From Exophiala sp. HKRS030 (taxonomy: Eukaryota > Ascomycota > Eurotiomycetes > Chaetothyriales > Herpotrichiellaceae), in NCBI GenBank assembly GCA_023897205.1, contig JAHWDD010000007.1:4526001-4590000 (forward strand): 64,000 nt of DNA. The letters run 5' to 3'. The stretch's first letter is position 1, and every line of letters starts with the position of its first letter. The notes under the pieces are model-generated. The model had not been told where the DNA came from and searched no databases. It saw only the letters and a program-made list of their open reading frames with translations. A program made the translations under genes and the position numbers. Positions 45,419 through 57,399 of this stretch are shown here, in pieces.

Positions 45419-45612
45419 CTAGTCAGGCCTTCGGGAGTAGAGCAGAAAGTCCATATTGTCGACCGATACCAGTCAACAGTACAACTAGCAATGACTGAGA
45501 TGACATATTATCAATAGATGACAACAAGAAGAATAACACAATCACCAAACACGCTTGCTTCTGTACATCCAATTCCTCACCTTTCCACCGAACCAAGACA
45601 CTCCAAACCCTA

Positions 45613-45966
45613 TCAATGGAGATTCTTTCCCTGCGCTTCCTTCGCCCTTATCACATCGTCAACCCACTTGGTCGGATCGTCGTCGAGATCTTTCCTGCTT
45701 AGACTCTCGGAACTCCTCCTCGTCGACGCCACCATCCTCTCACCGGCATTTGCGGTATGCTGAGGATCCTCAACCCCAGTGCCACCAGCACCAGCACCTC
45801 CGCCAGTCGTCTGCACGCCCAACTTCTCCTGCCGTGACATGTGCTCCTGTTCTAGCTCTCGATACCGGCTCTCGTAGGCCAATCGCTTCTTTTCTCGTTT
45901 CATTTCCTTCTTGTCGTGGATCTTGTTGTGGATCAATAGACCGGCACCGACGATGAGGGACGCCAT
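45613..45966 (-). CDS. Small hypothetical membrane protein
   Basis: Single exon, ATG at 45966, 117 aa. The N-terminus MASLIVGAGLLIHNKIHDKK has a short hydrophobic stretch that could anchor in a membrane. A basic, charged helix follows (KKEMKREKKRLAYESRYREL, then EQEHMSRQEKLG), then a Gly/Ala-rich linker and an end segment RKDLDDDPTKWVDDVIRAKE. The clean start, uninterrupted frame and protein-like composition support a real gene. I do not recognise a named family, and no function is assigned. A TTGA tetranucleotide repeat lies just before the start (46002-46020 on the plus strand). Confidence 0.65.
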   Translation of the reverse strand: MASLIVGAGLLIHNKIHDKKEMKREKKRLAYESRYRELEQEHMSRQEKLGVQTTGGGAGAGGTGVEDPQHTANAGERMVASTRRSSESLSRKDLDDDPTKWVDDVIRAKEAQGKNLH

Positions 45967-47222
45967 GATTTCGTCTGGAGGTCACAAGTCTGTCCTTGAA
46001 AATTGATTGATTGATTGATTTCTCCTCTTCTGGGTTGTTTCTTCTGGTGGTGGGGACTGGGAGTTTCTTGTCCGGAAATCGGATGTGTGGATCTAGCCAA
46101 CTAGACGAAAGACCAAAAAGGTGGGTGATTTCGGGCAAATAGTTGGGATTCTGAAACTTGGATCTGTGGGGAGCACAGAAACTAGTGATGGATATGATAG
46201 AGCTCTCGAATCTTACCTCTATTCCGAATATAAATGTCCTGATGGAATAACGGCGGTTGATATCTTCTTAAATGAACCTCTCATGGCCTTTTGAGCTTGA
46301 TTCGATGAAATCATGACCTTCTTAGACACGCCTGGGCGTCGCGGGCATTTACCTGGCGCCAAGTCGTCCAGAAGTGACAAATCGTTGGGTACATACCAAA
46401 GGCAAATACTCAATTGACCAAGGCCCTTGTTGAGTAGCACCGCCGAGGTCTTCGCTTATTTCCTCTGCATAATGATTTGAGTTTTCGAGTTCATGTCATT
46501 CTGGAGTCTGGACGAGCCTTTCTCTCACCATGCCCTGCGTGTATATTGTCTGCTAGGCACCCGTCAAGCTCCCTTCCTACGCGAATCTTTCCATCTACCA
46601 AATAGGTGCTGAGTACATGCTATGTGGTATCCTCCATACAGCCTGCCCCATATCACGCGCAGGAGCAGCCAGGCTTCAACATAGCCCACAGATTTACGGC
46701 TTCGCCACACTCGTAGCAAAATGCTCCCGAGACACATACGCGCGAGTCATCATTCCCTGGCCATCATGACACGAGTGACACAGTTCACGGCAAAATGATT
46801 GTAGTTGGACACTGTTGGTATCTTGCTCGTATCACCAAATATCGGCTGATAACCACTGGTCGTTTGTGGACTTGTAGTTTAAATAGATGCAATATCCTAT
46901 ACACTTAGCAAGGTGTGAAGATCCAGCATGCTTAGAACCATTCCAAACATACTTGAAAAATGTCACCTGCCCGTGCCCTTTTGCCGATAATGAAATGAGT
47001 TCCCTGAACACCGACGCTGCTGGCCCTAAGCGCAAAATCATCCACCCTGGGACGTGCGAGAATACTCCACATCCTTGTGCACTCAATTCGTGGCTTCGCT
47101 GATTCCAAATAACCGGCTCTACCGGTTATCGTGACTTTTGAAGAAGAATTGAACCGCCAGGCAACCACCATCTTGTTGCCTATTTTACCGCTTTCAAGGA
47201 TAACAAGAAGTCATGCCCAAGG
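45967..47222. other. Intergenic stretch
   Basis: About 1.25 kb between two minus-strand genes. It starts with an ATTG tetranucleotide repeat (46002-46020). No coding frame or RNA gene was recognised. Confidence 0.5.
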
Positions 47223-47765
47223 TCACCATAGGCACATGAGCTTTTTCAAAGTGCCCTTCTTGACATCCACCATTCTCCGATTCAACCTTAAATCAGCAAA
47301 TGTCTCTCCGTTCGGTCCAAGCAGTGCTCCGAACACATCTGGTGGGGGAGTAGATGCTGTTGCAAGTGTGTGTGGTTGTTTCTTCTTCGTGGCCAATAAT
47401 GCCGAATATACGTGAAGCCTTGCAACTGGGTTGTTCTTATTGTCAGGCGAGATTGGAATATCCGGGAGGACAGCACCACTATTTTCATCAATGGCTCCCA
47501 AAAGGGCGTGCTTGGGTGGTGATGGCCGACGGGTACGTGTGACATTGCTGTGAGAGGGAATTGATGCAACTGGTGATTCTGTAGACCTTGCTGATCTTGT
47601 TGAACTTGTTGAACTCGTCGATTTAGGCGATGGCGGAGGAGACGAGGAACATGACACATACGTGTTTGAGGACGAGTCGCTCGAAATTGATGACCGTGGT
47701 GAGGAACCCGCAGAGTCTGGGATGTGTACCACTATGGGGATGTGCTTTGGTCGATCTCGAGCCAT
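47223..47765 (-). CDS. Hypothetical protein, Ser/Pro-rich N-terminus
   Basis: Single exon, ATG at 47765, 180 aa. It starts MARDRPKHIPIVVHIPDSAG, then has a long Ser/Thr/Pro-rich stretch probably disordered. The second half looks ordered (HALLGAIDENSGAVLPDIPI, ARLHVYSALLATKKK, VFGALLGPNGETFADLRLNR, then KKGTLKKLMCLW). No named domain was recognised. The gene is headed by a very long GAA/TTC repeat starting 38 bases upstream of the ATG, so the repeat is in its 5' untranslated region or core promoter. No introns. Function unknown. Confidence 0.65.
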   Translation of the reverse strand: MARDRPKHIPIVVHIPDSAGSSPRSSISSDSSSNTYVSCSSSPPPSPKSTSSTSSTRSARSTESPVASIPSHSNVTRTRRPSPPKHALLGAIDENSGAVLPDIPISPDNKNNPVARLHVYSALLATKKKQPHTLATASTPPPDVFGALLGPNGETFADLRLNRRMVDVKKGTLKKLMCLW

Positions 47766-49257
47766 GATAGTCGGAGACTTGAACTTGTGGACAAGTTAAT
47801 AGCTAGAAGAAGAAGAAGAAGAAGAAGAAGAAGAAGAAGAAGAAGAAGAAGAAGAAGAAGAAGAAGAAGAAGAAGAAGAAGAAGAAGAAGAAGAAGAAGA
47901 AGAAGAAGAAGAAGAAGAAGAAGAAGAAGAACTCTGCTATCACCTCACAAAGTCATCTCTCTGGATCATCGTACAGCAGGCAGGTTGAAAAATTGACAAC
48001 TGCACCTTGTATGAGACAAACCAAAAGGTAAAGCAGAATTGATCAATGCAAAAATTGAATAAGGGAAGTGACATGCAGGTTCAACGGTCCCCGAATCCGC
48101 CTTCTGGCTCGATCCATGAAAGCTGAGAATGCCTTCGCGAATTGTAGGTGGCTTATGTCGATCTTTAAGCCTCCTGTAGGGATGTCACCGACTGACACCA
48201 CTCACCTGCATTATTGGCACTCTGACATCTGGTTTCGAGCACAGGCCGCCGAGGGTGATTGGAGGGGAAAACCTCAGAGAGTCAAAGGATGTCGAAGCCC
48301 GGAAGTCTATGACCGTGGAGAATTCCATCTAAGGACGAACACCCCGCCGAGAGCAAATCGCAGGCAATGGAGGAAGCCACTCGGGCCATGGGTGACCTTT
48401 TTAGGCATTGAAAAGGGTCCGTGAGGGTTCCACTGGGCTTGTCAACGAGGACCCTAGTAAAATCTTGAGCTGCCCAGATCTATACGAATGACGCAAGACA
48501 TGAGACGGGGAACTGCCTTCCAAACGCCACTTTCGCGTTTATCGCTGAGATAATCATCGATGAATGTTTAACAAAGAGGAAAAGAAGCTTCTTGGGTACA
48601 CTTCCCACGACCCAGTTAACTAACATGGCTCTTTCGTGCTCCTTCCCACAATCGTCCCACTGTCTACATCCACAGTCGCACTTTCTTCACGAACCATCCG
48701 AAGTCGCGACTGCCTCAAACGAATGCATCGTGCTTGCTTCCCTAATGGATGCACTCCTTTTAGTTAGTAGTAGTCCGTACCTTCCCTCGCAGCCCAGACA
48801 GGCGCACATGTCAATTCGTAGTTTCGTTCCTTAACTCCGCCTAAGAACCTCGGGGGAAAACGCGCCCCTAGCCTACGATCTATTCCTCCAAATGCCTGCA
48901 AACTTCAAACGGCTAATTTATTCCTGCATTGGACAGAATGCTGAACCTCTTTTCATTGACAGTTTACTACTACCTCGATCTTCTCATATTATAAGCAACA
49001 TTAAGTAGCGCGAGGTAGACTTTCTTTGGAAGATTATACCAGCAACTATGGCAAGAGCCGGTTGAAACCTCCACCGTAGCTTTTCTTCGGACGAACATTA
49101 GCCCAGATACGCAAACGAGGCTCCCATGCGGCAACCTTCAGCAGTGCCTTCACCAACATGCGCTCAGCTTTGAGAGGGGGCCCCATCATTCAATGGATTG
49201 TCGCAACCTCTAAACACCCTCACCTGTGAGGTGGTCGAGTGTTCCTCTGATTCATCT
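47766..49257. other. Divergent promoter region of the hypothetical protein and Vps3 genes
   Basis: About 1.5 kb between oppositely oriented genes. The left end is dominated by the GAA repeat (47804-47931). No gene was recognised in the remaining 1.3 kb. Confidence 0.5.
47804..47931. repeat. Uninterrupted GAA/TTC repeat, about 42 units
   Basis: 128 bases of pure GAA on the plus strand (TTC on the strand of the adjacent gene). Tracts of this length can form triplex DNA and are length-variable. Confidence 0.97.
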
Positions 49258-52200
49258 ATGGCGTTCAACAACGAGCAACCCGCTGCCAAACGCCGCCGTC
49301 TTTCACCCCCGAGCCCAATCCTTACGTTCTACGTAACATCCTCGAAGACATCCCATTAGACACTGAAGAAGGCCAAGTCGACGTCTCCATCACTTGTGTC
49401 GAGTATTGGAGTATGCAGGAAATCATATTCAATTTACAAGATCAATTCTCATAACTTTCCAGACAATAACCTTTATATCGGAACCTCTGCCGCAGAAATC
49501 CTACATCTGGTTGCAATTCCTGCCGATGAAGCCGATCAGAGCGCTCCGCCAACCTTCATCTTAGCCTCTCGGCTCCAACCTAGTGGGCATGCCGCCTCTA
49601 AAAACCATGGAGCTCAGTCATTGGTACCGGGTGTCCAACGAATCCTTGTACTTCCAGGTCCTATGAAAGCATGTGTACTTTGCAATGGAACAGTCTCTTT
49701 CTACTCATTACCCGAGTTTAGCCCTGCTTTTCCCAACAGAGAACCTACCGGCGTCCAATGGATTGGGGGAATCGACGAAAATGAAGACAAAGAACACCCT
49801 GAAGGGCCTGTGGTCATGATCGCAAACTCGCGACGCATCCTTCAGGTCAAAGTCGGAGAGAAACTGCGTCCGATTAAGAACAATATTGAATACCCAGGAT
49901 GTCTGAGCTCGAGTAGAAGAGACACGATTGCATGTGTCGCCGACGAGATGAGCTATGCTTTACTAGAGGTGGAACACCAACAAAAGATCCCGTTGTTTCC
50001 CATTTCTTCACAACCTGTGGAGGAAGAACAGCAAACTCCGGATGTGGTACCACCTGCACACTCACCACCTCCCGCGGATGCCGGACATAGTAGAAGCACG
50101 AGTATGGGAAATCTTATAGGGTCGCCTAAACCCCAAAGGGACACGTCACAATCTCGGCCTGAAGATTCCCAAGGGCAACTTCAAGTTTCGAATACCGCCA
50201 AACCAATACCCGAGTCTTCTTCAGCAAAGCAGGTTTCAGCACAAGACGAGGACAGCGCCACAAAATCTCGACCTCGAGCCTTCACAGATACAGGTCCAGC
50301 AAAGGTTGCACCTCCAAATCCACCGAAAAAACTCAAGCCCCATATCCTATCACCAAGTCCGACGGAATTTATGCTTACAACTGGCACAACCGAAACAGAA
50401 CCCGGAGTTGGCATGTTTGTCAACTTAGATGGCGATGTTGTTCGTGGCACCATAGAATTTGAAAGTTATCCAGAGGAGCTTTTGGTTGACAACTTTTGGG
50501 TACCAGAAAATCCAGCTGGTCCCCAAGGTGAAGAAGAGGGTCAAGTCATCTTCGCCCTCATACGCAGGATCGACAGAGAGCTGATCCTTCGAGGCCTCGA
50601 GGTTCAACTACTTGAAAATGCCGGAAACATGAGTCACTCGAAAGTATGGGTACCTTTACCATCGACCTCACTGGAGCGTCCTCGTGCTGGTCTTCATCGT
50701 AGCTATGGAAGTCTTACCCACTCATTCCGGATTGCTAGAGATTTGCTTGAACTTGTGCCGTTATCCCTTGGTGCAATTCAAAGTCGGTCAGACGCAGACC
50801 CTCGAACCCAGTCTGCTGTAGAGCAGGTCGAGCAAGAGCGTGCTCTGTTTGACAACCAGCCACCCTCTACACCCCTTGAGACTTCGGCTGAATTGGTGGC
50901 GAAACGTGAACTGGAGGAAAAGAAATTTGTCACACGGCTTGGCCATGCATACACCAGAAACATTGTATTTCATGGAAAAGACTTGCTCATGATATTGCAA
51001 AATCCTCTAATCTCACAGCTCGAGTACAGGCTGATGCAGCTTGTTGATGGTGATGATTTCAAAAATGTCAAACCCAGTCAAATCTTTGGTTTCCTAGCAA
51101 GCATCCACGGGAGGGAACCAAAAGAAGAGACTGAATTTTTGACCCTCAATTATATTCGACAAAAGGCAAGCCTCTTACTGTTCTTGCATCTACAAACTCA
51201 GCTATCATCACCAACTTTAGACGACATTCTTCGAGCAGTAGAAAACACGTTGCATGATGGAGGTTTAGACCCCCGCATTGTTCTATTGCTCTTGTCACCA
51301 TTGGCACCTGAGGTAATCCATGGAATCGAAGGTATCTGGTTACACCAAGGAATGGCAGACCTCCTCGAGAACTTCCAAATCAAGGTATTGAATTTCGCTG
51401 CAGCACCTGTTGAATTTTGGATGATGATCCGTCATTTTCTCATGCTGTGGCAAGAGAAGCGAGGATACGGGAGCATTGCTGACGAGAAGAATGTGTTTGA
51501 TTCAGTAGATTCTGCGCTTCTGCACGTCTTACTCTATCTCGATCAAGTTCTTCCTGCCGACAGCGGTGCTCAAAAGTCTGTCAAACTGAAGTTGGACAAC
51601 GTTGTTGATCACTGGAAAGGTGACTTTGATCGGGCTATTTTGCTGTTGGAGCGATATGATCGACTCTTCGTCCTGAGTCGATTATATCACAGCAAGAAGC
51701 GCTCCCGTGATGTTTTGAATACATGGAAGAGAATCATCGAGGGTGAAAAGGACTTCGATCACAGTACCAACATTGACTTTGTTGAAGCAAGAATGAAGAA
51801 GTATTTGACAGACTTGCGAGATGCCGAGCTTGTTCAAGAATATGCTCTTTGGCTGGCAGGGAGGAGTCCTGGAATTGCCATACAGATTCTCACTGATGAT
51901 AATGCCCGTGTCAAGTTTGATCCTCAGAAGGTTGTGCGGCTCCTCAAACAACATGCGCCAGGCGCAGTCCAGCAATATCTCGAATATCTCGTTTTTGGGA
52001 AGCATCTCTCCAAGTATGCCGATGATCTTATAGGCTACTATCTGGATTCAGTTTTGACAGTCCTTGAAAGTTCCGAAGAAGCACGGTCTTCACTCGCAGA
52101 GAGCTATTCTACCTACAGAGCGTTGGAAACTCCGAAGCCGACCTATCTCGACTTCATCAATCAGAATGCACCTCAGGAACCGTGGTGGCAATCACGATTG

Positions 52201-52857
52201 AGATTACTACAGTTATTAGGTAATGGCGCATATGCCAGCAGTGGGAGCGCAAGCAAAGATCTCACATATTCCGTACCTATGGTGCTGGAGCGAATGGCCC
52301 CCTTTTCCACCTATCTGGTGTCTGAGTCCATTATACTTGATGCCCGACAAGGACGCCACAAAGAGGCACTAAGATTATTGACACATGGACTCGGCGATTT
52401 TGATACCGCAACTCGATACTGTTATTTTGGAGGGCCAGCACCATCGTATTCTCAGACGATTGACGTCTCGGTCCTTCCATCTCGTGACCTTCAAACCGAA
52501 CTGTTCAATTTCCTCTTTCGAGAGTTTTCCGTAATTGAGAACCTCGAAGATCGTGTCGAGCGCACCAGTCACCTCCTTGGAAAATTTGCCACATTCTTTG
52601 ACCCATTGACGATTCTGCAAGAGATTCCTGATGACTGGACAGTGGATATGCTATCGGAGTTCCTCGTTCGAAGTTTCCGAGCTGCAACGACGGAACGGAA
52701 CCAATCCATCATTCTCAAAGCAATCAGTGCAGCGCAGAACTTACAGCAGCAGGCCGATTTTGTTGAAGTCTGTGAAAAGATCGGGGCCAAGTTCGATCGA
52801 GGTCGGGATGGAGAAATTGACGGCGAGCCGATGGATGTTGGAATCAGCATTAGCTAG
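49258..52857 (+). CDS. VPS3: CORVET subunit Vps3 (TGFBRAP1-like, CNH domain; one frameshift)
   Basis: Exon 1 is 49258-49410 and exon 2 is 49463-52857 (GTATGC donor); 1182 aa once one base is added. It starts MAFNNEQPAAKRRRLSPP. The N-terminal CNH domain shows YVLRNILEDIPLDTEEG, NNNLYIGTSAAEILHLV and KACVLCNGTVSFYSLPEFS, then a Ser/Pro-rich loop (about residues 210-320). The rest is alpha-solenoid of the Vps39/TGFBRAP1 type, with GDFDRAILLLERYDRLFVLS and LWLAGRSPGIAIQIL. Vps3 is the Rab5-binding subunit of CORVET, which tethers early endosomes before fusion. In exon 1 the frame needs one extra base in the C run 49306-49310, giving SPPEPNPYVLRN. Exon 2 is intact over 3.4 kb. Confidence 0.9.
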
Positions 52858-53462
52858 ACGCGATAAATACCAAGACAGGTCAAGCCAGATCAAATTGAAC
52901 TGTACACCATATCATCTATGTGGCTATAACTCTCCATCACCAAGTCAAGCCGTAAGTAAACCAAACCATGAGATAAAAAAATGGGTATTAGACATTACGC
53001 ACGATGCAAACCAGTTGCCACCATGCCTGTTTCTAAATGACTTTCTGGACCAAACTTGACCAAGAACTTGACCAAATAGTGGACCAAGGCTGTATATATT
53101 CACATTCCAAAGACCAATCCCATGCGTCAAACACCTTGCACGACCGACTGAGATCTTGACAACGCGAGTTCACAGTCACAAGAGAAGAAGGTTCTCTTTC
53201 AATGACGTGGCCCGTGCAGCAGCGCAGCATAGCCGAATCAGACTAGATCAGGCTCAGATGAAAAGATCATGTTAGAACAACTCCTGTATGCCGACGCTTG
53301 CTCGCTTGTTCGCTTTCTTTCCTGCTCACGTACGCCTGTCCATCCTCGCTCGGGCTCTGCAACGCTGTTAAGTATTCACAAAAGACACTTTGTAGATAGA
53401 CACCCTGTCCTGCCTTGCTCGGCATTGCTGTACACCACATCTCAGCCACAGCTCTGACTCGA
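52858..53462. other. Intergenic, convergent 3' ends
   Basis: Between the Vps3 and Rab genes, which converge. A small TTGACCAA-type repeat occurs near 53044-53087. No gene was seen. Confidence 0.5.
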
Positions 53463-54464
53463 TCAACAACACCTCCCGCCGCCACGACTTGGCGGCCGGC
53501 GAAAGACGTCTTCCCACTCGCTCAACCCCTGTAATAAGACACCCTTGCCGGCGCGTTTCCTCTTGCCCGCGCGGCGCCGTAACGTGCCCTCATCCGCCGC
53601 CGTCGTGCCGGAATGTATGCTCGCGCCGTCTCCGTATGCGCCTCCACCGCCGTCGCCGTACTGGATGCCGCTGGCGGGGTTGTCCGGGTCGATCTCGCCG
53701 AGTTCGATCTTGGTCAGGATCATGCGCGCCAGCCGATTGAAGAGTTCGTCAACGTTGTCGCCTGTAAAGGCCGAGACTTCCATGGTCACGGGGACAAGCG
53801 CCTTGGATGCCCAGCGTGATACGATCTCGGGACTGACTTCGCGCCCCTCGGCGACGGTCGCTGTCCATTTGTGACTTGTGAGGTTGACTGATCCTCCGCG
53901 TGATCGGGTGGAGTTCGTTCCGCCGCCGCCGCCGCCGCCACCGCCGCTGGAGTCGTACGATGCGAAATATGATTGTCGACTTGATGCGCTCGATGGTGTT
54001 GCGCCTAAAGGTGTTTCTGTTTGAGAGTTGCGTTGAGTTCCAGCGCCGTTGATATGTTGGGCCTGCGTTCTTGTGTTTGCATCGTTTAAATCGCTCTTGT
54101 TCCCGGCCAGGATGACTGTTAGGTTCGGACTCGCCAGTGCGCGGGCATCGGAGAGGAATGTAGGTAATGCGTTGAAGGTGCTCAGGTTGGATACGTCGTA
54201 GACAAGAATGGCGCCGGCGGCGCCGCGGTAGTAACTACGACTGACGCTGCGGAAGCGCTCTGTGCCCGCCGTGTCCCACAGTTGTAGTTTTATGCGCCGG
54301 CGGTTGGAGCCAGAGCCGACTTTGACGATCTTGGAGGAGAATTCGACACCGATGGTCTGTGAGGAGAGGACGCGCCATTCGGCCTTGACAAATCGGTGCA
54401 GCAGGCATGACTTGCCCGTGCCTGATGGCCCTATCAGTACGATTTTGGCCAGGTAGTCGTACAT
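53463..54464 (-). CDS. Rab4-like small GTPase with long insertions
   Basis: Single exon, ATG at 54464, 333 aa against about 210 for a normal Rab. All GTPase motifs are present: P-loop GPSGTGKS (12-19), switch I SSQTIGVEF, WDTAGTERF, GNKSDL and EVSAFTGDNV. It ends GGGRCC, a double-cysteine geranylgeranylation site. The start YDYLAKIVLIGPSGTGKSCL fits the Rab4/Ypt4 branch. Extra length comes from an insertion of about 80 residues after NKSDL (Ser-rich, with nine consecutive Gly) and a Gly-rich, then basic C-terminal extension (RRRAGKRKRAGKG). Rab4 proteins act in recycling from early endosomes. An upstream ATG (54495) is out of frame and was not used. Confidence 0.9.
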   Translation of the reverse strand: MYDYLAKIVLIGPSGTGKSCLLHRFVKAEWRVLSSQTIGVEFSSKIVKVGSGSNRRRIKLQLWDTAGTERFRSVSRSYYRGAAGAILVYDVSNLSTFNALPTFLSDARALASPNLTVILAGNKSDLNDANTRTQAQHINGAGTQRNSQTETPLGATPSSASSRQSYFASYDSSGGGGGGGGGTNSTRSRGGSVNLTSHKWTATVAEGREVSPEIVSRWASKALVPVTMEVSAFTGDNVDELFNRLARMILTKIELGEIDPDNPASGIQYGDGGGGAYGDGASIHSGTTAADEGTLRRRAGKRKRAGKGVLLQGLSEWEDVFRRPPSRGGGRCC

Positions 54465-56161
54465 GCTTCCTAGTTCCTACTTGGGTGAGAGACATCTCTG
54501 GTCAGTTTCTGCAGCCGGGTTTTCCTCAGGGAAACAATCTGAGAGGACATCGTAGCGAGGAGAAAAATGAGCGAACGCACTTGTTGTAAATCAGGCACAG
54601 AACTGATATCGGACGCAGCCGATGTCCTTCTGGGGCGTGCCATCTTTGATAAGGACTGGTTGAGACCAGAGTCTCCGGCCGTTAGGTTGAAACAGAAGAT
54701 GATGGCTCGTCGTCGGGATAGTCCATGTGATGAGCATGTCACCACGGGGAGGTGTGTGGGACTGGGGCTAGTGGTTGGGGTCTACGACTGCGACTCTTTG
54801 ATTTGATTGATAGGCGATGCCAATCGGTCGCAGGAGGGTGCGCTACAATATGGCGAGATGCCTCCAAACGCCGCCTGCCGCGTCGAGGCTACGTCAAGTC
54901 GGAATTCGGAGATGCTATTTTTCCGTAGTCACCCCACAAGGCTGAAAGGGCTCTAAAGGGGCAAAGGCGCAAAGGGGCACAAGGGTCGCAAAGGGAAACA
55001 ATGGGTAAGGATCTCAATTTTGCTAATTGTATACCTGGCAACGCACTGGATCTTGATTACATATTGCTGTTTTCAATCTTGGTCATTTTGAATCTACATC
55101 TAGATGGCGTTCAACGAGAACCTTGTTCAAGCCAAGGATAAAGCTACTTAGTCGTACTGCGTTGGTGGAGTTCCCATGAGCTTGCGACCATTAATATTCC
55201 TTTTTCGCTGAATCCAGAATCGATCCCACATCCGTAAAGCAATTTGATGACTTGGTATGGGGGCTCCTCCTCAGCTGCGTCTAAGTGATCCATGGTAGCA
55301 CACTTCTCAGAGTGTTGATAGAAGCAGTCTATCCAACACTTTGCATGTGCCAGTCTTGGCACCTGTTTGGATCACGGCCGATGGTTTTTGTCCTGCCAAA
55401 CTCTGGTGCACCGCTGCCGTCCGCTTTCTTGATCAAGGGTGGTTTACTGCAGGCGGCAACTTGATTGGAAAGGGAGGGAACACCTCCAGCGACAATAACC
55501 GAGCCAGGAAGGCAGACGCGGCCGAAAAAGAAGGCGCGGAACAAGACCCAGTGCAGATGAATCGTAGCACACATTCGTCTTGCTGTAGTGTAGATGTAGC
55601 GTCTTTACAGAAGTACCGTACTAAGAACTAGGAGCGGAGTTCACTGTGCGTTATTTCGCAGAACGGGATCTCTTCGAGTTTTCCCTGAAGCTCGTAAAAG
55701 GTGTTTTCTGATGAAACAATTCAACCCACCCAGGGGCTGCTGGCCTAACGTCTTGACCCAGGTCAGCGGACACCCCTAGAGTTTATGAGCCCATTCAGGA
55801 GCCTCAGTGGATTGGAGCTGCGTGCCTTGTTCGTCACCTGAGGTCTTCATCTCATCATTTTGCTCCAGAGGCTGATGATCGGCGGACATCTTCACACCTG
55901 GACGGTTATGACCTATGGGGTGGGTGGGAGTTGATACTGTAATAGATTAAGTCGAGGGAGAGATATTTGTAAATTATTGTGGGATAGATCCCTGCCGTGG
56001 GTGCGCGGGTGCGTGGGGGCGTCTTGGCCTTGGCAGCCTAAAGCCCGTGACATTACTCCGTGCACAACGTCTTCGGCTCGGCTCGCTGCAACGCGCTGTT
56101 TACAGTATCCCCAGCCTCGAGTATATTCCGACTGCTACAGACGTGGGGACATGGCACTGCA
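54465..56161. other. Divergent promoter region
   Basis: About 1.7 kb between the Rab gene (minus) and the kinase gene (plus). It contains a purine-rich run of AAAGGGGC-like units near 54953-55000. Open frames around 55330-55630 have no recognisable domain and no good start. Confidence 0.45.
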
Positions 56162-57399
56162 ATGACTTCACTCCTCAATCGTGTCCTGAAAGGACAGAAG
56201 GCTTCATATCAAATTCTTGAGGTGTTGAAGCAGCCTTCAGTCTTCAAAGCGAGGGTTCTCCCCATACAAAACCCAACGCCGTTCGCATCGCACCATCTGT
56301 CACCCAAGCCGTAAGCCACTATCTCTGCAAGTCCACAGCCTAAAATACTAACATGATTATAGTGTTGTCATCAAAAGTTTCACTTCCGCCGAGGCGTGGG
56401 AAATTGAGCATGAGGTTCACATTCAACCCGAGTTCAAGAACTGTCCATATATCCGACAACTCGAGGATATCATTGACTCTGACTCCGAGGAGGGTGGTGG
56501 GAGCACGGAATCCACAAAAACCAAGTCTCTCGTGTTTGAATGGATGGATAGCGACCTTTGGCACGCGTTGCCACATGGTAAGCTCGTGCACCCGAAGCTA
56601 CCACAGATTGTGGCAAAGTCGATCCTTGAAGCCTTACTTGTCCTCCAAAAGTACCCTGCTGTACATATTGGTTAGCAATAACACTGGCCATGTTCTTTCA
56701 ACTTGCTGATGCGGAACGAGACATGAACCCAAATAATATCTTCCTGTCCGGCTTGGATGGCCCAAATCCGATTGTTAAACTTGGCGACATGGCCCAAAGT
56801 AAGTCTTGCCTAGCCGCACTTTGGACGAGACTGATACTAGATAAGCTCGCATGGAAGGAGATCAAAAGGGGAATCCTGATTGTCAACCTATTCCGTGTCG
56901 TGCTCCTGAGGTATGGAAAGGACTTGGGGTTTGGCACAAGTCTGATATATGGGCATTCGGTGTTACGGTAGGTTTTCCTTGACACCCATATCAGCTGGGA
57001 CGATCACTTGACGAAGATACCTAGATGGTCCACTGGCTTCGCTCAGGTACTCTCTTTGGACCACGGGATAAAATCATCAAAGATCATACTGCGGCCTGGT
57101 GCATTGCAAAGATCATCCGTCTTATTGGGCCTGTAGATCTTCCTCCCGAGAACGCAAAATACTTCTCGGAGTTTAAGCTTGCACAACCTCTCGAAAGATC
57201 TAGTTACGAACACCTCGAAACTGGCACGCCAATGCCTTTCATTACTGTCAAGACCTTGAGAGATGAACTTGAGGTCCTGCCCCGTGAGCTGTGCTCAACT
57301 CAATGCATTGACTTTCTCGAGCACTTGTTGGTGATTGATCAGAGCAAACGGCCAACAGCAGAGGAAGCTCTCAAACATGATTTTATACGATCGCTTTGA
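56162..57399 (+). CDS. SRPK-like protein kinase domain protein
   Basis: Five exons: 56162-56310, 56363-56670, 56721-56798, 56846-56967 and 57025-57399 (1032 bases, 343 aa); all phases agree. After MTSLLNRVLKGQKASYQILE the ATP-site lysine is in VVIKSFTSAEAWEIEHEVH. The catalytic loop reads VHIDMNPNNIF (HxD...N, without the usual arginine). The metal-binding DFG is replaced by DMA in VKLGDMAQ. The APE region is RAPEVWKGLGVWHKSDIWAF, and the end is IDQSKRPTAEEALKHDFI. The layout matches fungal SRPK-like kinases of the CMGC group that have diverged loops. Lys, Asp, Asn and the second Asp are kept, so weak activity is possible. The target is unknown. The exon starting at 56846 uses an unusual-looking acceptor (GATAAG). 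Confidence 0.8.

Larger units (their letters stand above)
44357..45612. other. MFS promoter region with CACGTG elements and a minisatellite
   Basis: About 1.25 kb: MFS promoter on the left and the 3' end of the small membrane protein gene on the right. It contains three CACGTG cores, a TACGGAGTAC palindrome (44724-44733) and a 10-12 base minisatellite (45213-45316). Confidence 0.5.

Noticed and set aside
47724..47996. Open frame with about 40 consecutive arginines
   Set aside because: It is only the plus-strand reading of the GAA repeat and overlaps the start of the opposite gene.
54235..54495. Alternative upstream start for the Rab gene (ATG at 54495)
   Set aside because: It is out of frame with the GTPase and no intron fits between.
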